Positions 1-8,862 are shown, numbered from the stretch's first letter. The stretch: 64,000 nucleotides of DNA from Streptomyces spinoverrucosus (GCF_015712165.1 NZ_JADPZX010000001.1:930001-994000); one strand, 5' to 3'. The notes: generated by a model from the sequence alone, not told the origin. Numbers and translations: made by a program.

Positions 1-1300
1 AGTGGTGCCAGGGCTGGGTGAGCGCCAGATGGTCGATATGACGCACGTCGGTCGCTGCGGGCGTGTGGGCGAGGTGTGCGAAGTCGGCGCGCCAGTGGTC
101 GGAGCCGCAGAAGAACAGTTCCGTGCCGTCGGGCGCGGCGACCGCGTCCAGTGGCGCGTCCCGCGGGCCACGGCGGCGGGGCAGCACGGGGGCGAGGAGC
201 GCCTCGGCGCGTTCGGCCGCGGCCGCCGGGTCGGGTGACCGCAGGCCGATCGCGGCGAGCTGGGTGCCGCCGCGGCGGACGGCGGGTCCGGTGTTGACCA
301 GGATCCGGGCCTCGCCCTGCTGCCAGAGGTCGACCGGCTTGGTGCGGTGGCGTGCGGCGCGGGCGAAACCGAGGGCGGCGAGCAGCGCGGAGACGGGCTC
401 GGTGTCGGGGGTGACCAGTTCGGCGAAGGCGACGCCGGTGGGGACGACGGGGGCGGGCAGTTCGGCCGCGCCGACGGCCTCCTGGAGCACCAGCAGGGAG
501 CGGCGCGCGTCGACGGCGGTCGGGCCGGCCTCGGCCTGGCGGAAGACGTCGTTGAAGACTTCGAGGGAGAGCGGACCGGCGTATCCGGTGCGCAGCACAT
601 GGGCGAGGAGCCCGGCGACGTCGAAGTCGCCCTGGCCGGGGAAGCAGCGGTAGTGGCGGCTCCACCGCAGGACGTCCATCGCGAGCAGCGGGGCGTCGGC
701 GAGCTGGAGGAAGAAGATCTTCGCGCCGGGGATCTCCTCGATGCCCTTGGGGTCGGACCCCCGGGAGAGGATGTGGAAGCTGTCCAGGCAGGTGCCGAGG
801 GCCGGGTGGTCGGCGGTCTCGACGACGCGCCAGGCGTGGTCGTACGTGTTGACGTGCCGTCCCCAGGCGAGCGCCTCGTAGGCGACGCGGATGCCGAAGT
901 CCTGGGCCAGGTCGGCGAGTCGGCTCAGTTGCTCGGCGGCGAGGGCGTCGTCGTCCACGGCGAGCGGGGAGACGCTGGAGCAGACGAGGACGGTGTCGGC
1001 GCCAAGCCTGCGCATCAGCTCGAACTTGTGCCGGGCGCGGCGCAGATTGCGGGCGAACTCGTCCGCCGGTACGGCCTCGATGTCCCGCATCGGCTGGTAG
1101 AGGTCGATCCGCAGGCCGAGGTCGGCGCAGCGGGCGCGGATCTCCTCGGGGGTGAGGGGGCTGGCGAGCAGGTCGTTCTCGAAGATCTCGACGCCGTCGA
1201 AGCCGGCTCGGGAGGCGGCCGTGAGCTTCTCGGTGAGGGATCCGCTGAGGGAGACGGTGGCGATGGAGGTCCGCAGGTCGGCACCTGATGTCCGGGGCAT
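1..1300 (-). CDS. Bifunctional 3-dehydroshikimate dehydratase / HPPD-like protein (QsuB-like), 3' end cut by window
   Basis: Probably converts 3-dehydroshikimate to protocatechuate in quinate/shikimate breakdown, the role known for QsuB/QuiC-type proteins. About 433 residues are visible. Residues ~10-255 form a sugar-phosphate isomerase type TIM barrel (GFDGVEIFEND near 33; candidate metal-ligand Glu in YEALAWG at 142 and in SLEVFNDVF at 247). From ~285 there is a vicinal-oxygen-chelate half like 4-hydroxyphenylpyruvate dioxygenase (HRTKPVDLWQQGEARI near 318). The ATG at 1300 has AGGAGG upstream and lies 11 bases after the shikimate dehydrogenase stop, so the two are co-transcribed. The C-terminus lies outside the window. 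The family is clear; the substrate is inferred from the neighbours. Confidence 0.8.
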   Translation of the reverse strand, partial: MPRTSGADLRTSIATVSLSGSLTEKLTAASRAGFDGVEIFENDLLASPLTPEEIRARCADLGLRIDLYQPMRDIEAVPADEFARNLRRARHKFELMRRLGADTVLVCSSVSPLAVDDDALAAEQLSRLADLAQDFGIRVAYEALAWGRHVNTYDHAWRVVETADHPALGTCLDSFHILSRGSDPKGIEEIPGAKIFFLQLADAPLLAMDVLRWSRHYRCFPGQGDFDVAGLLAHVLRTGYAGPLSLEVFNDVFRQAEAGPTAVDARRSLLVLQEAVGAAELPAPVVPTGVAFAELVTPDTEPVSALLAALGFARAARHRTKPVDLWQQGEARILVNTGPAVRRGGTQLAAIGLRSPDPAAAAERAEALLAPVLPRRRGPRDAPLDAVAAPDGTELFFCGSDHWRADFAHLAHTPAATDVRHIDHLALTQPWHH

Positions 1301-1311
1301 GTCGGCACCTC

Positions 1312-2187
1312 CTATTTCCCGGCCGGAACGGTGTCCGCCAGCTCGGCGATGTCCGCCAGCATCCGCACGCTGTCGGGTTCCCGCCCGGTGAACAGGCGGA
1401 ACGCGTCCGCGGCCTGGAAGACGGCCATCCCGCCCCCGTCCAGAGCGGCGCAGCCGATCGCGCGTGCGGTGCGCAGCAGTTCGGTCTCCAGTGGGCGGTA
1501 GACCACCTCGGCGACCCACAGTCCCGGGTGCAGCAGCTCGGCGGGGAGGGGCAGGCCGGGGTGGGCGGCCATGCCGGTGGGGGTGGCGTGGACGAGGCCG
1601 TCGGCCCGCTTCAGCAGGCCGGGCAGGTCGGCCGGGATGGCCGTGGTGGCGCGGCCTTCGCCGAAGTGCCGGTTCAGCGAGCCGGCGAGGGCGGCGGCCC
1701 GCTCGGGCTGCGCGTCGACGAGGGTGACCCGCTCGGCGCCGAGGGTGAGCGTGGCGTGCGCGACGGCCGCGCCCGCTCCGCCGGCGCCGAGCTGCACGAC
1801 CTGCTCCAGCGGGGCGTCGGGCAGGCCGCGGGCGAAGGAGGCGGCGAAGCCGGTGACGTCGGTGTTGTGACCGACGGCCCGGCCGTCCTCGAAGACCACG
1901 GTGTTGACCGCGCCGAGCGCCTCGGCCTGCGGGGCGAGCGCGTCGAGGTGTCCGATGACGAGCTGCTTGCAGGGGTGGGTGATGTTGAGCCCGTCGAAGC
2001 CCAGGTCCCGGGCGGCCCGCACCAGGTCGCCGACCGCCTCCGGTGGCACGCCGAGGGTGTCGATGTCGATCAGCCGGTACAGGTAGCGCAGCCCCTGGCG
2101 GTCGGCCTCCCGCTCGTGCAGGGCCGGACTGAGTGAGGGTCCGATGCCGGAACCGATCAGTCCGACGAGATACGAGTCCTTGGCCAC
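1312..2187 (-). CDS. Shikimate/quinate 5-dehydrogenase
   Basis: NAD(P)-dependent oxidoreductase joining shikimate and 3-dehydroshikimate (or quinate and dehydroquinate). With the GTG start at 2187 it is 291 residues, normal for AroE-type enzymes. Visible motifs: substrate-binding S18-L-S20 (GPSLSPALHE), catalytic Lys74 in NITHPCK, AVNTVV at 93-98, Asp110 in HNTD, and the Rossmann loop GAGGAG near 132. The frame stays open to an ATG at 2238, but that start would run through the palindrome at 2209-2236; GTG at 2187 has GGAGG just upstream and fits family N-termini. The neighbouring dehydratase, transporter and TetR gene point to a catabolic enzyme rather than the aromatic-biosynthesis AroE. Quinate versus shikimate preference cannot be read from the sequence. 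Confidence 0.85.
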   Translation of the reverse strand: MAKDSYLVGLIGSGIGPSLSPALHEREADRQGLRYLYRLIDIDTLGVPPEAVGDLVRAARDLGFDGLNITHPCKQLVIGHLDALAPQAEALGAVNTVVFEDGRAVGHNTDVTGFAASFARGLPDAPLEQVVQLGAGGAGAAVAHATLTLGAERVTLVDAQPERAAALAGSLNRHFGEGRATTAIPADLPGLLKRADGLVHATPTGMAAHPGLPLPAELLHPGLWVAEVVYRPLETELLRTARAIGCAALDGGGMAVFQAADAFRLFTGREPDSVRMLADIAELADTVPAGK

Positions 2188-2208
2188 CACGGACCTCCAG
2201 CTCTCCAC

Positions 2209-2236
2209 GACTAATGTACGAACTAGTACGTTAGTC
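2209..2236. promoter_or_regulatory. Palindromic operator, likely for the divergent TetR regulator
   Basis: A 28-base inverted repeat with arms GACTAATGTAC and GTACGTTAGTC (11 of 14 arm positions pair). It lies 21 bases before the dehydrogenase GTG and about 95 bases before the tetR ATG. A second palindrome with related CTAA-type half-sites lies before the transporter gene, so one repressor could control all three units. Confidence 0.6.
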
Positions 2237-2331
2237 ATAGCAGGCGATGCCGAGCAGGGGAAGAGTCCCGGACCGGCTTCCTGGCGAGAGCTCTACAATC
2301 TCGGCACCTGCCCATCGCCCGAAGGAACCCG

Positions 2332-2997
2332 ATGACCAGCGTCGACGAACCGGCACGACCGAACGGGCGCATCCGTGACGCCGCCCGCACCCAGGCCGAG
2401 ATCCTCGACGTGGCGACACAGGAGTTCGCCCGGGCCGGCTACGACGGCGCCCGGGTCGACGAGATCGCCGCCCGCACCCGCACCACCAAGCGGATGATCT
2501 ACTACTACTTCGGCGGCAAGGAGCAGCTGTTCACGGCCGTGCTGGAGCGGGCGTACGGCGTGATCCGCGAGGCCGAACAGGAGCTGGACGTCGAGCACCT
2601 GGACCCGGTCGCGGCCATCCGGCGACTGGCCGAGCTGACCTTCGACCACCACGAGGCGCACCCCGACTTCATCCGCCTGGTCAGCATCGAGAACATCCAC
2701 GGCGCCGAGCACATCGCGGCCTCCGAGAAACTCGGCAAGATCGGCTCACCGGCGCTGGAGGTGATCCGCCGGATCCTGGAGCAGGGGCAGAAGTCGGGTC
2801 TGTTCACCGCCGACGTGGACGCGGTCGACCTGCACGCGATGATCAGCTCGTTCTGCTTCTTCCGGGTGGCCAACCGGCACACCTTCGGCGCCCTGTTCGG
2901 CCGCGACCTGGTGGACCCCGCGCAGCGCGCGCACTACCGCACGATGCTCGGCGACATGGTGATCGCCTACCTCACGGCGGACCGCGCGGCGGACTGA
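2332..2997 (+). CDS. TetR-family transcriptional regulator of the quinate/shikimate genes
   Basis: A 221-residue TetR-type repressor, normal family length. The N-terminal helix-turn-helix runs from ~38 to 66 (ARVDEIAARTRTTKRMIYYYFGG, then KEQLF), and the remainder is an all-helical ligand/dimer domain with a TetR_C-like region (EHIAASEKLGKIGSPA near 125). The ATG at 2332 is preceded by GAAGGAA. It is divergent from the dehydrogenase-dehydratase operon and upstream of a shikimate-type transporter, and both promoters carry palindromes of similar half-site. Its ligand is therefore probably quinate, shikimate or a breakdown product; that is inference from context. Confidence 0.85.
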   Translation: MTSVDEPARPNGRIRDAARTQAEILDVATQEFARAGYDGARVDEIAARTRTTKRMIYYYFGGKEQLFTAVLERAYGVIREAEQELDVEHLDPVAAIRRLAELTFDHHEAHPDFIRLVSIENIHGAEHIAASEKLGKIGSPALEVIRRILEQGQKSGLFTADVDAVDLHAMISSFCFFRVANRHTFGALFGRDLVDPAQRAHYRTMLGDMVIAYLTADRAAD

Positions 2998-3071
2998 CGG
3001 TCGCGCATTCTCGTACGGCACGACCTCTTGACAGCGGGGAAACGCGCGCGCAACATCCCTTGGCACCGGGA

Positions 3072-3095
3072 CTAACTATCCAGTGGGTTAATTAG
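3072..3095. promoter_or_regulatory. Inverted repeat in the transporter promoter, second likely TetR site
   Basis: Arms CTAACTATCC and GGTTAATTAG are separated by AGTG; 8 of 10 arm positions pair. It lies 68 bases before the transporter GTG in the only A/T-rich patch of the intergenic region. The CTAA core is shared with the palindrome at 2209-2236. Confidence 0.5.
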
Positions 3096-3162
3096 CCGAA
3101 GATCCGGCCCTTCCCCCCGCCGCTCACTCCACCTACGTTGGAGTTCCCTCAAAGGAGCCGCC

Positions 3163-4509
3163 GTGTCCGTCCCCGCCCCCGCCGCGCCGCCCGGGCAGCC
3201 GAAGAAAGCCGCCACCGCCGCCTGGATCGGCAGCGCCCTGGAGTACTACGACTTCTTCATCTACGGCAGCGCGGCCGCGCTGATCTTCCCCGAGGTCTTC
3301 TTCGACGAGTCCGACCCGGCCACGGCGACCCTGCTGTCGCTGGCGACCTTCGGCGTCGCGTACGCGGCCCGCCCGATCGGCGCGCTCTTCCTCGGCCACT
3401 ACGGCGACCGGCTGGGCCGTAAGAAGATCATGGTCTTCACGCTGATGCTGATGGGCGTGTCGACCTTCCTCATCGGCTGTCTGCCCACCCGCGACCAGGT
3501 CGGCACGCTCGCCCCCGTGCTGCTGGTCCTGTGCCGCGTACTGCAGGGCATCTCGGCGGCCGGCGAGCAGGCCAGCGCCAACTCCATGACGCTGGAACAC
3601 GCGCCACCGAACCGGCGGGGCTTCTTCACCAGCTTCACCCTCAGCGGCACCCAGGGCGGCCAGTTGCTGGCCACGCTGGTCTTCATCCCGGTCGCCGCGC
3701 TGCCCGAGGAGCACCTGATGTCCTGGGGCTGGCGGGTGCCGTTCTGGCTGAGCGTCGCCGTCGCGGTCGTCGGCTATGTCATCCGCCGCAAGCTGGAGGA
3801 GACCCCCGCGTTCGAGCAGCAGGCCGCCACCGAGGGGGTCGTGAAGCTGCCGCTGGCGGTGCTGCTGCGGGAGCACTGGGCGGACGTCCTGCGGGTGGTC
3901 GCGGGTGCGCTGATCGCCTCGGTCAGCACGATCTTCACGGTGTGGGCGCTGTCGTACGCCACCAGCGACGCGGTCGGCATGAGCCGCTCGTCGATGCTGT
4001 GGGTGGGTGCCCTCGCCAACCTCGTCGCGCTCGCCGCGATCCCGCTGTGGGCGACGCTTTCGGACCGCATCGGCCGCCGCCCGGTGTTTCTGGTCGGCGC
4101 GGCCGGCAGCGCGGTGACGATGTTCCTGTACCTGTGGTCGATCTCCACCGGCTCCTACCCGCTGACCCTGCTGCTGGGCATCCTCGCCTTCGGTGTCGTC
4201 TACAGCGCCGCGAACGGGGTGTGGCCCGCCTTCTACGGCGAGATGTTCTCCACCCGCGTCCGGCTGTCCGGTATGGCGATCGGCACGCAGATCGGCTTCG
4301 CGGTCGCCGGTTTCGCGGTCACCTTCGCCGCGCAGATCGCCGGGCCGGACGGCGACGACTGGTCGTCGGTGGCCCTGTTCACCGCGGCCCTGTGCGTCCC
4401 GCCGGTCATCGCCGCGCTGTCGGCCCGCGAGACGCACAGGGTGCCGACCGAGGACCTGGGCGTGCGGAAGGCCCACGACTCGGCCCAGCCGGAGACGGTG
4501 GCTGTCTGA
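3163..4509 (+). CDS. MFS transporter, metabolite:H+ symporter (MHS/ShiA) type
   Basis: A 448-residue, 12-helix inner-membrane symporter of the MHS subfamily, whose members take up shikimate, alpha-ketoglutarate, proline or betaine. The typical MHS N-terminus WIGSALEYYDFFIYG (near 18) is present, as are the motif-A loop GHYGDRLGRKK (near 80) and its repeat TLSDRIGRRPVF in the second half. Start GTG at 3163 has AAAGGAG five bases upstream. Position beside shikimate dehydrogenase, dehydratase and a TetR gene makes shikimate or quinate the likely cargo. A hairpin terminator follows at 4518-4559. Confidence 0.85.
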   Translation: MSVPAPAAPPGQPKKAATAAWIGSALEYYDFFIYGSAAALIFPEVFFDESDPATATLLSLATFGVAYAARPIGALFLGHYGDRLGRKKIMVFTLMLMGVSTFLIGCLPTRDQVGTLAPVLLVLCRVLQGISAAGEQASANSMTLEHAPPNRRGFFTSFTLSGTQGGQLLATLVFIPVAALPEEHLMSWGWRVPFWLSVAVAVVGYVIRRKLEETPAFEQQAATEGVVKLPLAVLLREHWADVLRVVAGALIASVSTIFTVWALSYATSDAVGMSRSSMLWVGALANLVALAAIPLWATLSDRIGRRPVFLVGAAGSAVTMFLYLWSISTGSYPLTLLLGILAFGVVYSAANGVWPAFYGEMFSTRVRLSGMAIGTQIGFAVAGFAVTFAAQIAGPDGDDWSSVALFTAALCVPPVIAALSARETHRVPTEDLGVRKAHDSAQPETVAV

Positions 4510-4517
4510 CCCGCACG

Positions 4518-4559
4518 GCCCGGGCCCCCGGATGCCGCCATGGCTCCGGGGGCTCGGGC
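4518..4559 (+). terminator. Hairpin terminator after the MHS transporter
   Basis: Arms of 15 bases (4518-4532 and 4545-4559) pair at 14 positions round a 12-base loop, 9 bases after the transporter stop. There is no T-run, which is usual in Streptomyces. Confidence 0.6.
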
Positions 4560-4692
4560 CTGCCCGCCGGGGTACGGCCCGGTACGGCCACCTGGCCGAT
4601 CCGCGGTCCGTGGGCCGTGTGTGCGACCCGCAGTCTGGAAACCCGCACGTCGGCACCGAATACGCGGCGGGCAGCGGCAGTAGGGAGCGGCG

Positions 4693-6207
4693 ATGCGAGC
4701 GCAGGCGGGGCCGGAGAGCGGCGACGGACCGTCGGCAGGGACGGGCGGCGAGGCCGATCCGAGGCGATGGAGGGCGCTGTGGGTCACGTTGGTGGCCGGC
4801 TTCATGAGTCTGCTCGACGTCACGATCGTCGCGGTCGCGCTGCCGTCCATCCAGCGCGACCTGCACGCGTCGGCCCCCGCGATCCAGTGGGTCGTCTCCG
4901 GCTACGCCCTCACCTTCGCCCTGGTCCTGGTCACGGCGGGCCGCGTCGGTGACACGATCGGCCGGCGCCGCATCTTCCTGATCTCGCTCGGCGGCTTCGT
5001 GGCGTGCAGCGCCTGCGCGGGGGCCGCTCCGTCCATCGTGCCGCTCGTCGTGGCCCGCCTCCTTCAGGGCCTGTGCGCGGGCTGCCTGGCACCGCAGAAC
5101 TCGGCACTCATCCAGCAGTTGTTCCGGGGCGCCGAGCGGGGCCGGGCCTTCGGTCTGTTCGGTGCCACGGTCGGTATCTCCAGCGCCGTCGGCCCGGTGG
5201 TGGGCGGACTGATCCTGACCCTCGCGGACGGCCCCGGGGGCTGGCGCTGGATCTTCTACGTCAACGTGCCGGTCGGTGTGGTCGCGCTGGTGCTCGGCCT
5301 GCGCCTGCTGCCCAGGACGGGGCCCGCCAAGCGTCAGCGGCTGGACCTGCCCGGCGTCGCGCTGCTCGGCGCGGGGGTACTGGCTCTGATGCTTCCGCTG
5401 GTGCTGGCGGAAGCGGGCGGTGTCCGCACGCTGTGGTGGCTGTTCGCCGTCAGCGCGGCGCTCTTCGTGGCCTTCGCCCGCTGGGAACGGCGTGTCGCCG
5501 CCCGGCACGGCCAGCCGCTCCTCGATCCCCGGCTGGCCACGTCGACGCCCGGGTACGTCACGGGCGCCACCATCGCCACGCTGTACTTCGTGGGCTTCAG
5601 CGGGGTGTGGCTGGTGTTCGCGCTGTTCTTCCAGAACGGGCTGGGTTACTCACCGCTGGGTTCCGGGCTCGCCGTGACACCCTTCGCCATCGGCTCCGCC
5701 GTGGCCGCGGCGGTGGCCGGACGGCTGGTGGAGCGGCTGGGACGGCTGTTGACGGTGTGCGGGCTGGCCGCCGTCGTCGTGGGCCTGGGAGGGACCGTCG
5801 CCATCCTCCACTGGGCGCCCGGCGCCATCGCGGTGTGGCTCCAGACGCCGGCGCTGCTCCTCGGCGGTATCGGCAGCGGCTGTGTCATCTCGCCGAACAT
5901 CACCATGACCCTGCGGGACGTGCCGGTGCGGATGGCGGGCGCCGCGGGAGGAGCCCTGCAGACGGGTCAGCGACTGGGCGCCGCCCTGGGCACGGCCACG
6001 CTGCCCGGCCTCTTCTACCTGGCCCTCGGGGGCGGCGACCAGGCCCACTACCGGTCCGCCGTCACGCTCGCCGTCGGCTGCGGCATCCTGCCGATGCTGG
6101 GGGCGCTCGCGCTGGCCGTGCGCGACTGGCTGTGCGACCGCGAGGCCGACGGACGGGGCTGCCCCGACGAGATCGCGCACAGCCACACGCACGCCCGCCA
6201 GAGTTGA
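4693..6207 (+). CDS. MFS transporter, DHA2 (14-helix drug:H+ antiporter) family
   Basis: A 504-residue integral membrane protein of the EmrB/QacA type, probably exporting a toxic or secreted compound by proton antiport. Seen: helix 1 FMSLLDVTIVAVALPSIQ, with the D-x-T-I-V pattern of DHA2; motif A GRVGDTIGRRRIF; motif C GISSAVGPVVGG near 160; and 14 hydrophobic segments. Start ATG at 4693 is preceded by GGGAG. It stands alone on the + strand with no adjacent regulator facing it. The substrate cannot be inferred. Confidence 0.85.
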   Translation: MRAQAGPESGDGPSAGTGGEADPRRWRALWVTLVAGFMSLLDVTIVAVALPSIQRDLHASAPAIQWVVSGYALTFALVLVTAGRVGDTIGRRRIFLISLGGFVACSACAGAAPSIVPLVVARLLQGLCAGCLAPQNSALIQQLFRGAERGRAFGLFGATVGISSAVGPVVGGLILTLADGPGGWRWIFYVNVPVGVVALVLGLRLLPRTGPAKRQRLDLPGVALLGAGVLALMLPLVLAEAGGVRTLWWLFAVSAALFVAFARWERRVAARHGQPLLDPRLATSTPGYVTGATIATLYFVGFSGVWLVFALFFQNGLGYSPLGSGLAVTPFAIGSAVAAAVAGRLVERLGRLLTVCGLAAVVVGLGGTVAILHWAPGAIAVWLQTPALLLGGIGSGCVISPNITMTLRDVPVRMAGAAGGALQTGQRLGAALGTATLPGLFYLALGGGDQAHYRSAVTLAVGCGILPMLGALALAVRDWLCDREADGRGCPDEIAHSHTHARQS

Positions 6208-6233
6208 GGGGCGCCGATCCGAGGCACCTCGGC

Positions 6234-6770
6234 TCACGCCGCCCGGAAAGTCTCCGTGGTCTGACGTCGACGCAGTTCCTCCAGGGTGGCCTGCTGGCGG
6301 TCGGCCCGCTCCAGCAACTCGTCCAGCAGCCGCGCGTCGAGGCGGTCGTCGGACTCCGCCAGCAGGCGGAGCGTCTGCCAGGCGGCGGCCTTGCCCAGCA
6401 CGCCCAGCCGCAGGATCTCCAGCTCCACCAGCGAGGTCAGCGGTGAACGCCCCACCAGGCGCCCGTTGCTCTTCAGCCGCCCGACCTTCTCGGCCGCCCA
6501 GGCAAGGGACACCTTGTAGTGCCGCACCGGGATGTCGAGGGCGTCCATGATCGCGAGCAGGCTCGCCCGGTCCTCGGTGATCTCCTGCGCGAGGGTGCGC
6601 AGGGTCGGTCCCGACGGCGACCCCCGGAGTGCTCCTGCCAGTGCGCGAGCCCGGTCGGTACCCGCGGTGGCGCCTGCCAGGTGGTCGTTGAGATAGATGC
6701 CCAGCAAGGCGGCACGGCCAGAGCTGGGAGCCTCCGTGGGAGGCCTGTCCGAACGCGGCTGGTGGTTCAT
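6234..6770 (-). CDS. Hypothetical helical protein, 178 aa
   Basis: I do not recognise the family. The product is predicted to be soluble and mostly helical: a basic/proline-rich N-terminus (residues 1-20), a region with ALRGSPSGPTLRTLAQEI (~48-65), and a charged C-terminal helix ending in LLERADRQQATLEELRRR. There are no cysteines, signal peptide or membrane segments. The ATG at 6770 was chosen because sequence further upstream overlaps the divergent tetR promoter. Streptomyces genomes carry similar small helical proteins near regulators, but I assign no function. Confidence 0.6.
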   Translation of the reverse strand: MNHQPRSDRPPTEAPSSGRAALLGIYLNDHLAGATAGTDRARALAGALRGSPSGPTLRTLAQEITEDRASLLAIMDALDIPVRHYKVSLAWAAEKVGRLKSNGRLVGRSPLTSLVELEILRLGVLGKAAAWQTLRLLAESDDRLDARLLDELLERADRQQATLEELRRRQTTETFRAA

Positions 6771-6845
6771 GCGGCTCTCTCTTCCGCCGAGCGTTGCCTC
6801 GGCTCGCCCCACCGAGTACCCACCCGCCCGCCGCGTTGCGCAGGA

Positions 6846-6860
6846 GTAGACAGTGTCTAC
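6846..6860. promoter_or_regulatory. Palindromic operator 1 for the tetR-MFS pair
   Basis: GTAGACAGTGTCTAC is a perfect 7-1-7 palindrome, 22 bases upstream of the tetR start codon. The same element recurs in opposite orientation at 6870-6884. Confidence 0.7.
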
Positions 6861-6869
6861 CTCCGCTTG

Positions 6870-6884
6870 GTAGACACTGTCTAT
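6870..6884. promoter_or_regulatory. Palindromic operator 2, overlapping the tetR start codon
   Basis: GTAGACACTGTCTAT repeats operator 1 inverted, with one arm mismatch. Its last two bases are the first two of the ATG at 6883, so bound repressor would cover the start. Centre-to-centre spacing to operator 1 is 24 bases. Confidence 0.7.
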
Positions 6885-7452
6885 GCATGAATCCGAGACC
6901 GGCCTGCGCGCCCGCCTGATTGACGTCGGTGTCGACCTGGTGACCCGCGAGGGCGCCCAGGCGCTCACCCTGCGCGAGATCGCCCGCCGGGCCGGCGTCT
7001 CGCACGGCGCCCCGCGCCGCTACTTCCCCACCCACCTGGAACTTCTGTCGGCCATCGCGCGACGCGGCTTCGCCGAACTGGCCGACCGTACGGCGACGGC
7101 GTCCGGCGACCCGCGCACCCGGCTCACGCAACTGGCCTCCGCATACCTGGAGTTCGCGCTGGAAAACCCCGGTATGTACGAGCTGATGTTCCGCCACGAC
7201 CTGCTGGAGAGCGGTCACTTGGGTCTGCGGGCCACCAGCCTCCCCCTGTTCGGCGTCCTGGTGGAGCTGGTCGGCCAGGTCCGCCCCGACGCCGACGCCC
7301 GGGCCGTCGCCGGCGCCCTCTGGGCGCAGCTCCACGGCGTCGCCCAGCTGTGGACCTGGGGCAGCCTCCAACTCGCCACCGGCGCCGACGACTTCACCCC
7401 GCTCCTGCACACCGCCCTCGACGCCCACCTCGGCCCCGAGGGCGAGCGGTGA
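6883..7452 (+). CDS. TetR-family regulator, probably leaderless
   Basis: A 189-residue TetR-type repressor. The helix-turn-helix spans ~28-54 (LTLREIARRAGVSHGAPRRYF) and the C-terminal half matches the TetR ligand domain. No Shine-Dalgarno is present: the bases before the ATG are an operator, which suggests a leaderless transcript beginning at the start codon. The stop overlaps the GTG of the MFS gene (GTGA), so the two are one operon. Two matching palindromes upstream indicate autorepression and control of the exporter by its substrate. Confidence 0.85.
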   Translation: MHESETGLRARLIDVGVDLVTREGAQALTLREIARRAGVSHGAPRRYFPTHLELLSAIARRGFAELADRTATASGDPRTRLTQLASAYLEFALENPGMYELMFRHDLLESGHLGLRATSLPLFGVLVELVGQVRPDADARAVAGALWAQLHGVAQLWTWGSLQLATGADDFTPLLHTALDAHLGPEGER

Positions 7453-8795
7453 ACCGCCGACTGGCCATGACGGGCAGTGTGGTCGGTGCCGTGGTCGTCG
7501 CGCTCGACGGCACCGTACTCACCATCGCGCAGCCCACCCTGCAACGGGAACTGGACGCGTCCTTCGCGCAGGTCCAGTGGACCAGCACTGGTTATCTGAT
7601 CGCGGTGGCCGCCCTGCTGGTGTTCGCCGGGCGCCTCGGCGACCGGTACGGCCACCGGCGTCTGTTCGCCGTCGGCCTGCTCGGCTTCGGCGCCACGTCG
7701 GCCGGGATCGGGGTGGCGGCCGACGTCGGCTGGGTGATCGGGCTGCGCATCGCGCAGGGCGTGTTCGGCGCGCTGCTCCAGCCCGCCACGCTCGGCATGC
7801 TGCGCGCCACGTTCCCGCCGGACCGGCTGCGGACGCCGCTCGCCGTGCGGACCGCCGCCATCGGGCTCGCGGCCGCCGCGGGACCGGTCGTCGGCGGGGC
7901 GCTGGTGCACTCCTTCGGCTGGCGGGCGGTGTTCTTCCTCAATGTCGTGCCCGCGCTGGTCCTCGGCGTGCTCGCCCTGAAGGGGAGCCGCCCGGAACAG
8001 CGCACGCCGGCCGTCCGGTTGGACCTCCCGGGCGCCCTGCTGCTCGCGCTGACGCTGGCCTGCCTGGTGCACGCCCTGGTCACAGGGACGCCCTTGACGT
8101 GGGTCGTGGCGGCCCTCGCCGCCGTGGCGTTCGCCGGCCATGAACGCCGTACCGCACAGCCCCTCGTACCGGCGGACGTCATCGGCTCGGTCCCCGTCGC
8201 CGCCGCGCTCGGGGTGCTCACGGCCGCGTCCGCGGCCCTGTCGGGCACGCTGTTCGTCGGCACGTACCTCCTGCAGCGCGCCCTCGGCCTCGACCCGCTG
8301 CGCAGCGCCCTGCTCAGCCTGCCGCTCGCGGTGCTGATGGTGGCGGCGGCGCCCGTGTGCGCGGTGCTGCTGCGCCGGGCGGGCGCCCGTCGTACGACCG
8401 TGGCGGCGATGACCGTCCTCGCCCTCGGCGTCCTCGTGCTCGCTCCCGCCGCCCGCCCGCTGCCCCTCGCCGTCGGTTTCGCGTTGCTCGGGGCCGGGTT
8501 CGGCACGGTGATGGTGGCGGCGACCCATGTCGTCGTACGGCAGGCACCTGTGGAGTCGGCGGGCGTGGCCGGCGGGCTGCAGCAGACGGCGATGAACGTC
8601 GGGCCGGTGCTCGGCGTGGCGGTGGCCACGACGCTCATGGGCGCGGGCCGGGCGCCGCTGCTCGTTCTCGCCGGATTCGCCCTGGCCGGTGCGGTGGCGG
8701 CGCTCCTGCTGCCGGGCCGCGCGGAGTCGGGGATCGCGCCTCGGGCACGTCACGATCATCCTGCCGACCCTTTCCGTATTCCTGCGCGACGATGA
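7449..8795 (+). CDS. MFS transporter (drug efflux type) co-transcribed with TetR
   Basis: A 448-residue membrane transporter. Start GTG at 7449 overlaps the tetR stop (GTGA). Helix 1 reads SVVGAVVVALDGTVLTIAQPTLQ, motif A is FAGRLGDRYGHRR near 55, and motif C is GLAAAAGPVVGGAL near 140. The order and the D-G-T-V pattern place it near DHA2/EmrB-type exporters, but it is shorter than usual (about 12-14 helices). It is probably induced when its substrate releases the TetR protein from the paired operators upstream. Confidence 0.85.
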   Translation: MNRRLAMTGSVVGAVVVALDGTVLTIAQPTLQRELDASFAQVQWTSTGYLIAVAALLVFAGRLGDRYGHRRLFAVGLLGFGATSAGIGVAADVGWVIGLRIAQGVFGALLQPATLGMLRATFPPDRLRTPLAVRTAAIGLAAAAGPVVGGALVHSFGWRAVFFLNVVPALVLGVLALKGSRPEQRTPAVRLDLPGALLLALTLACLVHALVTGTPLTWVVAALAAVAFAGHERRTAQPLVPADVIGSVPVAAALGVLTAASAALSGTLFVGTYLLQRALGLDPLRSALLSLPLAVLMVAAAPVCAVLLRRAGARRTTVAAMTVLALGVLVLAPAARPLPLAVGFALLGAGFGTVMVAATHVVVRQAPVESAGVAGGLQQTAMNVGPVLGVAVATTLMGAGRAPLLVLAGFALAGAVAALLLPGRAESGIAPRARHDHPADPFRIPARR

Positions 8796-8862
8796 GGTCT
8801 GAGGGCGCGTGGGCGGGGGTATCTCCGATCGCACCTCGACGAACGAAAGCGGAGGTGGAGCG

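Noticed and set aside
3133..5508. A very long antisense open frame (over 700 codons) opposite the MHS and DHA2 transporter genes.
   Set aside because: Such frames are normal shadows of high-GC third positions; the predicted protein is low-complexity Arg/Gly/Asp/Glu-rich and two clear membrane proteins are encoded on the other strand.
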